A DNA stretch of 47,841 nucleotides from Candidatus Latescibacterota bacterium (GTDB lineage Bacteria > Latescibacterota > UBA2968 > UBA8231), in contig JAJEIO010000043.1 of NCBI GenBank assembly GCA_022827835.1, positions 1 through 47,841 on the forward strand. The letters run 5' to 3'. The notes under the pieces are model-generated. The model was given only the letters and a program-made list of their open reading frames with translations, was not told the DNA's origin and searched no databases. Below, piece after piece: positions 1 through 8,931 of the stretch. Each line of letters opens with the position of its first letter. The stretch's first letter is position 1. A program made the position numbers and the translations under genes.

Positions 1-1470
1 GACCCCACCCGCTTCAAGCGGCGCGGAGACCTCATCAGCCTCCTACTTGAGCACCTGCGCGCCGATCAGATTATTCATCGCCGCGAGGATGTAGTCGCCT
101 ATGAATGCGACGGCCTGTCGGCGTATCGCCAGCGGCCCATGCTGGTCGCCTTACCGGATAGCACCGAGCAGGTCGCGGCCGTACTCCGGTCGTGCTCTCA
201 ACTCGACATTCCCATCGTTCCTTGGGGTGCCGGCACTGGACTTTCGGGGGGTGCCCTGCCGAGGGAAGATGGAGTCGTGTTGAGCACGGCGCGAATGCGA
301 GCGGTGCTTGACATTGACTTGGAAAACCGCACAGTGACCGTGCAGCCGGGTGTGACCAACCGTGCGGTGACCGAAGCGGTGGAGCGGAGCGGCTTCTACT
401 ACGCGCCCGACCCTTCGAGTCAAATAGCCTGCTCGATCGGCGGCAATATCGCCGAAAATTCAGGTGGGGTACACTGCCTCAAGTACGGCACGACGACCAA
501 CAACTTGCTCGGCTTGGAGGTAGTGTTGGCCGACGGCGAGATCGTGCGGGTTGGCGGCAAGGGCATGGACCAAGCAGGCTACGACTTGCTTGGGTTGCTG
601 ACGGGTTCGGAAGGGCTGTTGGCCATTACCACGGAGGCCACGCTGCGGATCTTGCCCAAGCCAGAAGTGGCGCAGGCTGTGATGGCCGTGTACGATTCGG
701 TCGCCGCGGCTGGCCAAGCGGTGGCCGAGATCATCGCTGCGGGCATGGTGCCAGCCGGTATGGAAATCATGGATCAGTTATCTGTGGAAGCGGTTGAGGG
801 TTTCGTCGGCGCGGGCTATCCGCTCGGGGTCGCGGCGCTCTTGCTGGTCGAATTGGACGGGCCGCAAAGCGAGGTCGAGTGCCAAAGCCGCGCGCTGGAA
901 TCGCTCTTGCGGCAGACTGGTGCGACCGAGCTTTCCCGCGCTACAACCGAGGCCGAGCGGCAAAAGTTGTGGGCTGGCCGCAAAGCGGCTTTCCCAGCGA
1001 TGGGCCGGATTAGCCCCGACTACTACTGCATGGATGGGACCATCCCACGGGGTGCGCTGCCGCAGGTGCTAGAGAGAATCGGCGAGTTATCGGCCGCGTA
1101 TGGCCTGCGGGTGGCCAACGTCTTCCACGCGGGCGATGGCAACCTGCACCCGCTCGTGCTGTACGACAGCAATGTCGAGGGCGATCTGGAGAGAGCCGAG
1201 TCGCTAGGGGCCGAGATCCTGAAGCTCTGCGTCGAGGTGGGGGGCGTATTGAGCGGGGAACACGGGGTTGGCATTGAGAAGCGGGATTTAATGCCGTGCA
1301 TGTTCAAGGACGCAGATTTGGATGCCCAGGAACGAGTCAAGGCCGAGTTTGACTCGCAGCAGGTGTTGAATCCAGGCAAGGTATTTCCCACCTTGCGGCG
1401 GTGCGCTGAGGGCGGGGCTATGCACGTGCATAGCGGCGAGGAAAAGTTTCCAGAGTTGGAACGGTTCTAA
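1..1470 (+). CDS. glcD: FAD-linked oxidase, GlcD-type (5' truncated by window edge)
   Basis: The frame is open from base 1 and continues through the first internal ATG at 139, so the real start lies before the window. The translated upstream part (YECDGLSAYRQRP) is the expected N-terminus of glycolate-oxidase GlcD-type enzymes. The FAD-binding PCMH part follows (residues with PWGAGTGLSGGALP and SSQIACSIGGNIAENSGG), and the C-terminal FAD-oxidase domain contains HAGDGNLHP and the closing SGEHGVGIEKR and LNPGKVFP motifs. The family oxidises 2-hydroxyacids such as glycolate or D-lactate using FAD, usually with GlcE and GlcF partners. No partner gene is visible downstream, so the substrate is not fixed. 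A ThuA-like gene follows after 53 bases on the same strand and may be co-transcribed. Confidence 0.9.
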   Translation, partial: DPTRFKRRGDLISLLLEHLRADQIIHRREDVVAYECDGLSAYRQRPMLVALPDSTEQVAAVLRSCSQLDIPIVPWGAGTGLSGGALPREDGVVLSTARMRAVLDIDLENRTVTVQPGVTNRAVTEAVERSGFYYAPDPSSQIACSIGGNIAENSGGVHCLKYGTTTNNLLGLEVVLADGEIVRVGGKGMDQAGYDLLGLLTGSEGLLAITTEATLRILPKPEVAQAVMAVYDSVAAAGQAVAEIIAAGMVPAGMEIMDQLSVEAVEGFVGAGYPLGVAALLLVELDGPQSEVECQSRALESLLRQTGATELSRATTEAERQKLWAGRKAAFPAMGRISPDYYCMDGTIPRGALPQVLERIGELSAAYGLRVANVFHAGDGNLHPLVLYDSNVEGDLERAESLGAEILKLCVEVGGVLSGEHGVGIEKRDLMPCMFKDADLDAQERVKAEFDSQQVLNPGKVFPTLRRCAEGGAMHVHSGEEKFPELERF

Positions 1471-1523
1471 GGCGGCGAGCCTGCCGCCAATTACAGGCAC
1501 AAAAATCACGAAGGAGGCGATGC

Positions 1524-2252
1524 ATGGCTACGGCCTTTGCCCTAGTAGGCGACCGCTATCACACGTCTGATTACATCCGCACGGCTTTGGGCCGCACTTT
1601 GGTCCAAGGCATGGGGTTGTCCATTGACTTTACCGACGAACTTACCCTGCTCAATGCTCAACATCTGTCGAGCTACCGGCTGCTGATCGTCTTCCGCGAC
1701 GGCATGATCTGGCCCAATGGCTACGGTATAGAGGCTGCGTCCGTCAGCGAGCCGCCCGTCCAAGCTGAAGAGTCCCAGCCCGTGCAGTGGATTACCGAGG
1801 ATCAGGGTCGCGCCGTGCGGAGCTTTGTGGAGGCGGGCGGGGCGGCTCTTTTCTACCACAATTCCACGTACATCGCTCCGGGGAGCAGCGACTTTCGCCA
1901 CGTGCTAGGCGCTGCTACGCAAGGCCACCCACCAGTGCGTCCCTACCGCGTCCACATCACGCGCACAGATCACCCCATAACGCGCGGCGTGGAGGACTTT
2001 GTGGTCGATGACGAGCAGCACTTCATGCAGTACGACAAGGATTCAGCTCATGTCCTAGCGGTCAGCGTCAACGACGACGGGCACACTTGGCAGGATTTGG
2101 GCACCACGTGCGAGGCGGCTTGGGCGTACGACTACGGCGCAGGCCGCGTGTGTTATTTATCACCGGGACACACCATCCCCGCGCTGTGGAATCCGGCCTA
2201 CGAGAAGTTGCAGCAAAACGCCGTGCGCTGGCTGCTGAGCGACGACTTGTAG
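1524..2252 (+). CDS. ThuA-like domain protein (class I glutamine amidotransferase-like fold)
   Basis: A 242-residue protein starting at the ATG preceded by AAGGAGG about six bases upstream. An ATG at 1520 is in another frame. The sequence fits the trehalose-utilisation ThuA-like family: an N-terminal alpha/beta segment (residues 1-60), a central GGAALFYHNS segment where the amidotransferase-like nucleophile elbow lies, then HPITRGVEDFVVDDEQH and a C-terminal GAGRVCYLSPGH segment, all common in ThuA proteins. No signal peptide is seen. ThuA proteins occur in sugar-catabolic clusters with Gfo/Idh oxidoreductases, and their biochemical role is poorly defined. It lies just after the GlcD-like oxidase, consistent with a hydroxyacid or sugar oxidation operon. 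The family call is good; the function is open. Confidence 0.8.
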   Translation: MATAFALVGDRYHTSDYIRTALGRTLVQGMGLSIDFTDELTLLNAQHLSSYRLLIVFRDGMIWPNGYGIEAASVSEPPVQAEESQPVQWITEDQGRAVRSFVEAGGAALFYHNSTYIAPGSSDFRHVLGAATQGHPPVRPYRVHITRTDHPITRGVEDFVVDDEQHFMQYDKDSAHVLAVSVNDDGHTWQDLGTTCEAAWAYDYGAGRVCYLSPGHTIPALWNPAYEKLQQNAVRWLLSDDL

Positions 2253-2258
2253 AGGTGA

Positions 2259-2282
2259 TTGGCAGTTAACGTATCCTGCCAA
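2259..2282. terminator. possible weak bidirectional terminator hairpin
   Basis: A 7-bp inverted repeat, TTGGCAG at 2259-2265 and CTGCCAA at 2276-2282 with a 10-base loop, lies in the 80-base gap between the convergent ThuA-like gene and recD2. There is only a short pyrimidine run after it on the plus strand and no real T tract, so termination is a guess from position. Confidence 0.3.
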
Positions 2283-2332
2283 CCTTTCCCCAAGACAGTG
2301 GCGATTGATGAGGAACGCGTCGGTTTGTGGAA

Positions 2333-4528
2333 TCAATCGCTCGGCAGTGTCGATTCCAATGGGATGGCTTGTCCCGCTTCCATTACCTCGCCGACCTCGC
2401 CGCGCAGCCGCTCTTTGAGCGTAGTGTAGCGCTGGGCGACCTTGTCGTTGGCAATGGCCAGCTTGAGGGCCTTGGGGGTACCGACGATGACGATCATTTG
2501 CTTGGCGCGGGTAATCGCCGTGTAGAGCAGGTTGCGCTGGAGCATCACGTAGTGCTGCGTCGTCAGCGGTAGCACCACCACGGGAAATTCCGACCCCTGA
2601 GAGCGGTGGATGCTGATGGCGTAGGCGAGGGTGAGCTGGTCGAGATCGACTTGATCATATTCCAAGGTGTAGTCAAAGCGCACGTAGAGTATCTGTTTTT
2701 CCGCATCGAGCCGCTCGATTGTGCCGATGTCGCCGTTAAAAACGCCCTTGTCGTAGTTGTTTTTGACCTGCATGACCTTGTCGCCCACCCGGAACTCGGC
2801 CCCGCGATGGCTGTGCGCCTGCCCTTGTGGGTTGAGGCGCTGTTGCAGCCGCTGGTTGAGGTTGAGCGCGCCGGTCTCGCCGCGGTACATGGGCGAAAGC
2901 ACTTGGATGTCGTTGCGCTGATCCCATCCCCGATAGCTGGGCAGCCGCGTGGCGCACAACTCCTCCACCAACTCGACCACCCGCTCTGGATTGCCTTCTT
3001 GGATGAAGTAGAAATCCGCGGCTGCATCGTTTTCGACGATGGGCATTTCGCCGCTGTTGATGCGGTGCGCGTTGCGGATGATGTGGCTTTTTTGGGCTTG
3101 GCGAAAAATCTGTGTCAGGCGCACCACCTGCACTCTTGGGTGTACCTCCGGCACTTCAGCGGAGTCGATGATATCTCGAAGCACGTTGCCTGGCCCCACC
3201 GAGGGCAACTGATCGATGTCGCCGACTAGCACTAGCCGAACGTGGTCGGGCAGGGCGCGCAGGAGCGCGTTCATCAGCACCACGTCGATCATGGAAGCCT
3301 CATCCACGATCAGCGAATCGACCTCGAGGCGGTCGTCATAGCCCTTTTTGAATTGCCGCTCGCCCGGCTGAAATCCGAGCAGCCGATGAATGGTCTTGGC
3401 CTCGCGCCCACTGGCCTCGCTCAGCCGCTTGGCAGCGCGGCCCGTAGGCGAGCACAGCGCGACCTTGAGGCCGCCTTCCTCCAACAGGTGTAAGATGCGC
3501 CGCGTGACCGTAGTCTTGCCGGTGCCCGGCCCGCCGGTCAGAACTAGCACCTTACTGGTGGCGACCAGCTCCACGGCCTCTTTTTGTGCCGGAGCTAATT
3601 CCAACTCGTCCTCAGCTTCTGCGGGCACAGCCAATTCTTCGATCGACGTGCCCAAAAGCCGCTTTAGCGACGATGCGGTGCCCACTTCGGCGCGGTGGAG
3701 TGGCGGCAAATAATAGCGCAGATCTTCGGTGACCACGCCGTCGGTAGCGCGCAGGGCCTCCAATGCCGGCGGCAGCAGTTCAGCGTTGATGTCCAAAATT
3801 TCGACGGCCCGTTCCATCATTTCCACGGCCGGCAAGTACACGTGCCCCTCGTCGGCTGCTTCGGAGAGCAGGTAGCGGATGCCAGCCTGTACGCGCTCGG
3901 GGGCGTCGCGGCCCAGGCCCAAGCGTTGGGCAATGCGATCGGCGATGCGGAAGCCAATCCCATCCACATCGCGCTCTAGGCGATAGGGATCGCTGCGCAC
4001 CTTTTGAATGGCCTCTTGGCCGTAGGTCTTGAAAATTTTTACCGCGTAGCCAGTGGTAATCCCGTGCGACTGCAAAAAGACCATCACGTCCTTGATTTGC
4101 CGCTGCTCGTCCCAAGCTGCGGCAATCAGCTCGACTTTCTTCTTGCCCAACTTGGGCACTTCCGCTAGCTGTTGGGGATCCGCGTCGATGATGTCGAGCG
4201 TTTCCTCGCCAAAGTGCTCGACGATGCGCTTGGCCGACTTCGGCCCGATGCCCTTGATCAAACCGGACCCGAGGTACTTTTGCATGCCTTCGAGAGTCGA
4301 GGGATAGACGGCCTTATAGTGCTCTACTTTGAACTGTTTGCCGTATTTGGGGTGATTGGTCCACACGCCTGCGACTTCGACGCTCTCGCCCTCTTGGATG
4401 GAGGCAAGCGTCCCCACGATGGCGATCCGCTCGCGCTGGCCCTCGACGACTAAGCGCGCAATGGTATAGCCGTTTTCCGGGTTGTGGTAGGTCAGGCGAT
4501 CTATAAAGCCCTTATACGACTGGTTCAT
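2333..4528 (-). CDS. recD2: RecD2-type ATP-dependent 5'-3' DNA helicase
   Basis: A 731-residue SF1B helicase of the stand-alone RecD2 type. The N-terminus has an OB-like segment and a helix-hairpin-helix (IKGIGPKSAKRIVEHFG) typical of RecD2 and absent from RecBCD RecD. The helicase core has Walker A GGPGTGKTTVTR near residue 335, Walker B-like LIVDEASMID, GDIDQLPSVGPG, and the C-terminal SIHRSQGSEFPVVV and YTAITRAK motifs. Length and motif order are normal, so it should be active. It is the last gene of the minus-strand run, starting nine bases after the PAP2-like gene stops, without a clear Shine-Dalgarno, which suggests translational coupling. Known role: unwinding DNA ends and repair intermediates without RecBC. 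No recB or recC is nearby. Confidence 0.95.
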   Translation of the reverse strand: MNQSYKGFIDRLTYHNPENGYTIARLVVEGQRERIAIVGTLASIQEGESVEVAGVWTNHPKYGKQFKVEHYKAVYPSTLEGMQKYLGSGLIKGIGPKSAKRIVEHFGEETLDIIDADPQQLAEVPKLGKKKVELIAAAWDEQRQIKDVMVFLQSHGITTGYAVKIFKTYGQEAIQKVRSDPYRLERDVDGIGFRIADRIAQRLGLGRDAPERVQAGIRYLLSEAADEGHVYLPAVEMMERAVEILDINAELLPPALEALRATDGVVTEDLRYYLPPLHRAEVGTASSLKRLLGTSIEELAVPAEAEDELELAPAQKEAVELVATSKVLVLTGGPGTGKTTVTRRILHLLEEGGLKVALCSPTGRAAKRLSEASGREAKTIHRLLGFQPGERQFKKGYDDRLEVDSLIVDEASMIDVVLMNALLRALPDHVRLVLVGDIDQLPSVGPGNVLRDIIDSAEVPEVHPRVQVVRLTQIFRQAQKSHIIRNAHRINSGEMPIVENDAAADFYFIQEGNPERVVELVEELCATRLPSYRGWDQRNDIQVLSPMYRGETGALNLNQRLQQRLNPQGQAHSHRGAEFRVGDKVMQVKNNYDKGVFNGDIGTIERLDAEKQILYVRFDYTLEYDQVDLDQLTLAYAISIHRSQGSEFPVVVLPLTTQHYVMLQRNLLYTAITRAKQMIVIVGTPKALKLAIANDKVAQRYTTLKERLRGEVGEVMEAGQAIPLESTLPSD

Positions 4529-4537
4529 GTGCCGTGT

Positions 4538-5158
4538 TTACCATATGAAAGCACTGTACAGCAGGGCCGTACTCCCCGCGCCCAGCGCGCCGCCCGCGCC
4601 GATCTGCATGGGAGTATGCGCCCGCAAGTAAAGCCGCGCCCAAGCGACGGCCGGCCAACTAAGCAAAAAGGGCCACGCCGCACTACCGACGCTGATCAAC
4701 AATACACAGGTTGCCCCTCCTACACCAGCCGCGTGAATGCTGATCTTATAGGAGCGATTGATCCACCAGACCAAGAGCGTGTTGACGACACAGGACGCGG
4801 CCGTGACCAGCATCAGGGGCGGAGCACCGATTCCGTAGAGGGCCGCACTCCCCAAGGCATAGCAAAGAGCGCCCAGCAAGAGCAGGGTAGCGCGCTTGTC
4901 GCGGTCGTCTGTATAGGCTTTGTCGAGATAGCCCGAGCGCACTAAGTACCAGAGTAGCAACCCGGGTACCACAGCGAAGGTGACGATCGCCACCGATCCG
5001 GCCAGCCAGTTGCCCAGCATATGCGCTTGGACGCCGAAGACTAAGAGCGCCAACAGCGCGGGATTGAGCAAGTGGGAGAAGAAGTGTGCGGTTTGGTGCG
5101 GGTGCAGACGAAAACAGGGACGAGCTAATTGCTCGCCCCTGTTTGTTTCTTTTGCCAT
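4538..5158 (-). CDS. PAP2-like integral membrane protein
   Basis: A 206-residue polytopic membrane protein. The open frame runs further upstream to 5434, but that extension is arginine-rich and overlaps the pqqD-like gene, so I place the start at the ATG at 5158 (MAKETNRG). About five or six hydrophobic segments are visible. The lipid-phosphatase signature is recognisable but altered: KISIHAAG stands where KxSGH-type motifs sit, and RLYLRAHTPMQ where SRxxxxxHxxxD sits, so both histidines are kept but the last Asp is Gln. Many bacterial PAP2-family proteins share the HTxxQ form. It would act on a lipid or prenyl phosphate if active. Its first 34 bases overlap the end of the pqqD-like gene. Confidence 0.7.
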   Translation of the reverse strand: MAKETNRGEQLARPCFRLHPHQTAHFFSHLLNPALLALLVFGVQAHMLGNWLAGSVAIVTFAVVPGLLLWYLVRSGYLDKAYTDDRDKRATLLLLGALCYALGSAALYGIGAPPLMLVTAASCVVNTLLVWWINRSYKISIHAAGVGGATCVLLISVGSAAWPFLLSWPAVAWARLYLRAHTPMQIGAGGALGAGSTALLYSAFIW

Positions 5159-5574
5159 TTTTTTCCGCTGGCTGCGCCGCGGCCGGGCGGCTTCTCGTCG
5201 CTTTCTAACACAAAGCCGATAAAGCGCTTCTGCCCAAGGGTCTTCAAGTATTGGAGCAGGGAGACCTCGGCCTCCTTGCGATTGAGCTGGTATTTGTCGC
5301 TGAGCTCTTCGATCATCCTGCCGACCGAGTTGCGGCCATTGCACATCCGCCAAACCTCGCTGCCGACCTCGTCGAGGGTGATCTTGCGCTGCTTGGGGAT
5401 GTAGAAAAACTTGGATAACAGCCGCACCCTCCAAGTCTCTTGGCGCGTTATGAAGACTTGGACCTCGCCGTTGTCGTTGTTTTCCCAGCGCAGAGACTCA
5501 TTGCGCGTTGGCCGCGACGCCAGCATGGCGGCCCGGCTCAGCTTGGGTCCCTTGTTTTTTGATAAAATGCCCAT
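5125..5574 (-). CDS. PqqD-family protein (RiPP-recognition-element fold)
   Basis: A 149-residue protein whose middle (about residues 60-120) matches the PqqD domain: ITLDEVGSEVWRMCNG, then an SVGRMIEELSDKY helix and LQYLKTLGQKRFIGFV. PqqD-type domains bind peptides, classically the leader of a RiPP precursor, for a radical-SAM or other modifying enzyme. This one has an N-terminal segment of about 55 residues before the domain and a basic C-terminal tail. The start overlaps the upstream 330-aa gene by 77 bases; an alternative ATG at 5526 would still overlap it. No precursor peptide or radical-SAM gene is visible nearby, so a classical RiPP role is not supported. The domain call is good; the role is unknown. 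Confidence 0.8.
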   Translation of the reverse strand: MGILSKNKGPKLSRAAMLASRPTRNESLRWENNDNGEVQVFITRQETWRVRLLSKFFYIPKQRKITLDEVGSEVWRMCNGRNSVGRMIEELSDKYQLNRKEAEVSLLQYLKTLGQKRFIGFVLESDEKPPGRGAASGKKWQKKQTGASN

Positions 5575-6490
5575 CTACTACCTTGGCGACTAGATCGTCT
5601 GCTGCGTCTTTCTTGCGGTAGAGGTGCTCGACGATTGCGATTTTGTCGATGCTGGTATCGCGCCAGACGCGCCCCCGCATATATAGACGCGGCCTCGGGT
5701 TTATAAAGGGCAGGGGACGCAGTAACTGACGCCAGCGGCTGCGCGGTCGCCCCTCGACGCGGATGCCCTCGTGTTCTCGCACGGCTTCTGGAGTAATATC
5801 CACCACGAAGTCGCGCAATTGCTTCTTAAAAAAAACCGGATACCAGTCTTGGATGTGCGCATCTTTGATCATAATCCGGGCCATGCTCAACCGATGCACC
5901 TTTAAAACTTGTTTGCCGAGGGAAAACTCAAGCTCGATGTGGCCCGACTTGAGGGAATGGCTTTGTAGCTTGAGATCGCTGGGCGCAAAAAACCGCAAGC
6001 CGTACACGCTCCACAGATGTGCATCCTCGCCTTCTTGATCGACGAGCGAACTGAACACGGCCTCGGCTTGCTCGGGCAAAAACTCGTCTAGCTTGGCCAG
6101 TACTCGCAGGAGCACAACCCGCCCGGACTTCAAGGCGAGTGCTAAGTTGTAGGCGCGGAAGTCGGCCTCCCAGATGAAGACCTCGTATTCGCGGCCTTCG
6201 AGGAACTTCTTGTTTTTGAGGAAGCGGGCGCGGCGCTGAACCTCAAAGGGAGCATCGACCTTTTGGGCCTTCTTTTGCAGGTTGGCTAGGTAGCGATCTA
6301 CCAACTCAGTCAGACGCAGGGCTTCGCCGCGGCCTTTGAGCCGCCGCCATTCGATTTCAGCACGCACGATTTCGGCGTCGTCGAGGCGGGCATAGCCCTT
6401 TTCAAAGTCCCCGTCAACTCGGCCGAGGTTCCAATCGTCGGGCACGGACATCCGCAGCCCTTGCCAAGCGAAATCCACCCAGTCGCTCAT
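5498..6490 (-). CDS. unknown 330-aa protein, apparently two repeated halves
   Basis: I do not recognise a named family. The 330-residue protein has no signal peptide or membrane segment and looks cytoplasmic or membrane-peripheral. It seems to contain two related halves: the segment around residues 6-40 (WQGLRMSVPDDWNL then GYARL) and the one around 160-195 (VYGLRFFAPSDLKL then GHIELEF) share the order of aromatic, GLR, P-D and beta-strand residues. The first half ends in LPEQAEAVFSSL, reminiscent of the end of PsbP/Mog1-like alpha-beta domains. The ATG follows the stop of the upstream OPT-like gene by one base, indicating coupling, and its 3' end overlaps the pqqD-like gene, so it is probably a partner of both. 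Confidence 0.7.
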   Translation of the reverse strand: MSDWVDFAWQGLRMSVPDDWNLGRVDGDFEKGYARLDDAEIVRAEIEWRRLKGRGEALRLTELVDRYLANLQKKAQKVDAPFEVQRRARFLKNKKFLEGREYEVFIWEADFRAYNLALALKSGRVVLLRVLAKLDEFLPEQAEAVFSSLVDQEGEDAHLWSVYGLRFFAPSDLKLQSHSLKSGHIELEFSLGKQVLKVHRLSMARIMIKDAHIQDWYPVFFKKQLRDFVVDITPEAVREHEGIRVEGRPRSRWRQLLRPLPFINPRPRLYMRGRVWRDTSIDKIAIVEHLYRKKDAADDLVAKVVDGHFIKKQGTQAEPGRHAGVAANAQ

Positions 6491-6491
6491 G

Positions 6492-8918
6492 CTAGAAGAT
6501 CAACACGGAGACCGATTTCTGGATTAGGGCGATCCCCACCGACGCCATCCCCATCAGCGCCATGCCGCAGGCGAAGCCCACCGCCAGAACCGGGGCAAAC
6601 TGCCGCCATTCCTGCCGCCCGTACTTGTTCCAAAAGTAGTAGCGAGCCAAGAGCGCGCCGATGATCTCGGTCACCACATAATGCGGCAGAATCGTCAGCG
6701 AGCGCACAAAGCCAAAGATCAACAGGATCGGCAGCCCGAGTATGGAGAGCAGAATGAAGCTCACCACCCCGAAGCCGGCACCAAAGGCGATGACTTCTGG
6801 TTTCAGCGCCCTAAAGAGCCAAGGCACGTCACTGGAGCGCTGGATCCAAGAACTGGTAAAGAGCGGATCGGTATCGACCTCAAAGTAGAAAGACCACCCC
6901 GCCGGTACGGCTCGCTCGGTCTGCACTTCGAGGGTTGGGCGGGGTTCGCGGATGATGGTGTCCATAGCTGGCCCCAGCGGCACAATCGCCGGCAGGCCCT
7001 CGACAACTTCCTCTTCGGCTAGCTGCTCGTCGCGCAGGTAGCGCTCGGCGACGATATCGGGTGCCCCCTGATCGAAGTACGAGTAGAAAACTTGGGTCGG
7101 CATCCACGGGCCGACTTGACCGCGCTTGCCGTTGGAGTCCAGCCACTCCTGATCCACTAGCCGCACTCGCCAGTACCACCACTCGTTTTCGATCAGGTTA
7201 GCCGGAGTCCAGCCAGCCCGATCTTTGTCGATGGCCAGTTCGCTACGCATGGTGCCGGTGATAAAGAGGCATTGCTGGTAGGCGCGCAGACGCCACATGA
7301 GTTGGGCATAGGGGTAGGAAGCCGACGGGATCGGGGCCAGTTTCCAGATATAGGAGCCGTAGAGAAAACTGGTAAAGAGCACGATGGGTACCATGAAAAT
7401 CTCGGCGCGGATGATGCTGGTAAACTGGGTGCCGGTCAATTCGATTTCGCGGAACTTCTGGGTCTGGGCACCGTAGTTGCCCAAGGGAAACGGAATGAAC
7501 CAGATGTCAACACCGCGATACCCAGAGAGAATAATCGTGGCCTCGCGCACAAAGGGAACGTCCACTGTCTGTCCTACCATCCCGACTAGGCGAGCGTTGA
7601 CAAACGACTGAAAAGGCGTGAATACGAAACCAAAGAAGAGGAAGAACCATACAAATTGGGCAATGCCCGGCAGCAGCCAAGCGGCGATGCCGATCAGGCC
7701 GGCCGTGGCCAAGGCGTATAGTACCAACGCCACCCAGATGGGGAAATCGCCGCGGCCGGCAGGGGTGGCGAAGCCGCGCTTGGGACTGCCATCATTCCCG
7801 TTGCCGTTGTTCGCCCTAGCCTTGCGCACGCTCTGAACTATCTGATAGATGCCGATGGCGGCGATGGCGAAGGTAGTGCCGAGGCCGAAGCTCATCCAGA
7901 AATCGACGTAGTTGACGAAATAGGTCTCGATCGTGCCCATGCCTTGCTGCCACAAGTTCAGGTACGGCTCCTCGCGCCACGAAGGCGTCCAGGTATAGAG
8001 CAGCGGGTTGGCAATGGAGGCGACGAGCACGCCGATAAAGGTGCCAACCACGCCCCAGAACGGCACCACCAGCCCGGCAAAGATCGGTCCCAAGTGCGCG
8101 GTAAATCCCAGTGGAGTGGCCGGGATAAAGTTGCCAGTGACTTGGGTGAAATCGACAAAGGGAATGGGTATGAGTTGGATCGGCTCAGTCAACAGCGCGC
8201 CAGTAATCGCCGGCAAGGCCACGTAGATTGTGCCAAAGACCAAGCCGATCATCGCCCCGGCCGAAAATACCCGCCAGCGCCACGTCTCAACCCCTTGGGT
8301 GGTCTCGGCCAGTGCCGTAGCGCCTTGGGCGTTTACGGGCGCGAAGGGAAAGGGCAGGCGCTCGTAGTCAGAGGTGAGCCGGAAGAGCGCGTACGACATG
8401 GTGAACCAGTTGATGCGCCAGATGATCATCCCCAAGACTAGGAGTAAGATCGGCATCGCCCAATCCGAGTGCAGGAAGGTGCGTTCGATGATGGCGGAGG
8501 AGTCGGGCTGCGGTGCTACCCAGCCGGGGATCAGCTTGGCGATGCCAAACTGCTTGGCCGCCGGCGATTGCACTAAGTACTGGTTGTAGAGCAAGCCTTC
8601 AAAGGCACCAGTCTCAGCGGCAATCAGCGAGCCGGCCACGTAGAACAGCACATAGACTTCTTGGCGCCGGAGGGAGGAGAAGGAACGCTTGGTGATTTCG
8701 GCGAAGAGGATGATGGTCACCCACTCGGCCGCTGCTCCCAAAGAGCCGCCGATCATCAGGCTCAAGTACATGTTGCCCGGCACCATGATGAAGGCGACGA
8801 AGAGCACGCCGAGGATGGCCTTGATCGTAAAGCCGTTCTCGAAGCGGTCCGGGACCTGCATTAGGTCCCTATATTCTTCGATCTCTTGGTTCGGGTTTCT
8901 GTTTTTGCTTCCGAGCAC
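6492..8918 (-). CDS. OPT-like large polytopic transporter (808 aa)
   Basis: An 808-residue membrane protein with about 14 or more hydrophobic segments, resembling the oligopeptide-transporter-like DUF6785/DUF6784 group. After a short polar N-terminus the first membrane segments run from about residue 30 (IKAILGVLFVAFIMVPGNMYLSL). A polar stretch around residues 560-700 (ELAIDKDRAGWTPANLIENE and following) is a large non-membrane insert before the last membrane segments. The start is GTG at 8918 with GGGAGG seven bases upstream; it lies 13 bases after the M28/FtsX gene. It is a second, longer relative of the transporter two genes upstream, not a duplicate of equal length. Substrate is unknown; the OPT fold suggests peptides, metal chelates or siderophore-like compounds. 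Confidence 0.75.
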   Translation of the reverse strand: MLGSKNRNPNQEIEEYRDLMQVPDRFENGFTIKAILGVLFVAFIMVPGNMYLSLMIGGSLGAAAEWVTIILFAEITKRSFSSLRRQEVYVLFYVAGSLIAAETGAFEGLLYNQYLVQSPAAKQFGIAKLIPGWVAPQPDSSAIIERTFLHSDWAMPILLLVLGMIIWRINWFTMSYALFRLTSDYERLPFPFAPVNAQGATALAETTQGVETWRWRVFSAGAMIGLVFGTIYVALPAITGALLTEPIQLIPIPFVDFTQVTGNFIPATPLGFTAHLGPIFAGLVVPFWGVVGTFIGVLVASIANPLLYTWTPSWREEPYLNLWQQGMGTIETYFVNYVDFWMSFGLGTTFAIAAIGIYQIVQSVRKARANNGNGNDGSPKRGFATPAGRGDFPIWVALVLYALATAGLIGIAAWLLPGIAQFVWFFLFFGFVFTPFQSFVNARLVGMVGQTVDVPFVREATIILSGYRGVDIWFIPFPLGNYGAQTQKFREIELTGTQFTSIIRAEIFMVPIVLFTSFLYGSYIWKLAPIPSASYPYAQLMWRLRAYQQCLFITGTMRSELAIDKDRAGWTPANLIENEWWYWRVRLVDQEWLDSNGKRGQVGPWMPTQVFYSYFDQGAPDIVAERYLRDEQLAEEEVVEGLPAIVPLGPAMDTIIREPRPTLEVQTERAVPAGWSFYFEVDTDPLFTSSWIQRSSDVPWLFRALKPEVIAFGAGFGVVSFILLSILGLPILLIFGFVRSLTILPHYVVTEIIGALLARYYFWNKYGRQEWRQFAPVLAVGFACGMALMGMASVGIALIQKSVSVLIF

Positions 8919-8931
8919 TCGCTATCCTCCC

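Noticed and set aside
2606..3229. 207-codon open frame on the plus strand inside recD2
   Set aside because: Antisense shadow of the helicase core; the recD2 motifs are intact in the other strand.
5159..5434. N-terminal extension of the PAP2-like frame
   Set aside because: Arg/Gln-rich and inside the pqqD-like gene in another frame; the hydrophobic protein begins at 5158.
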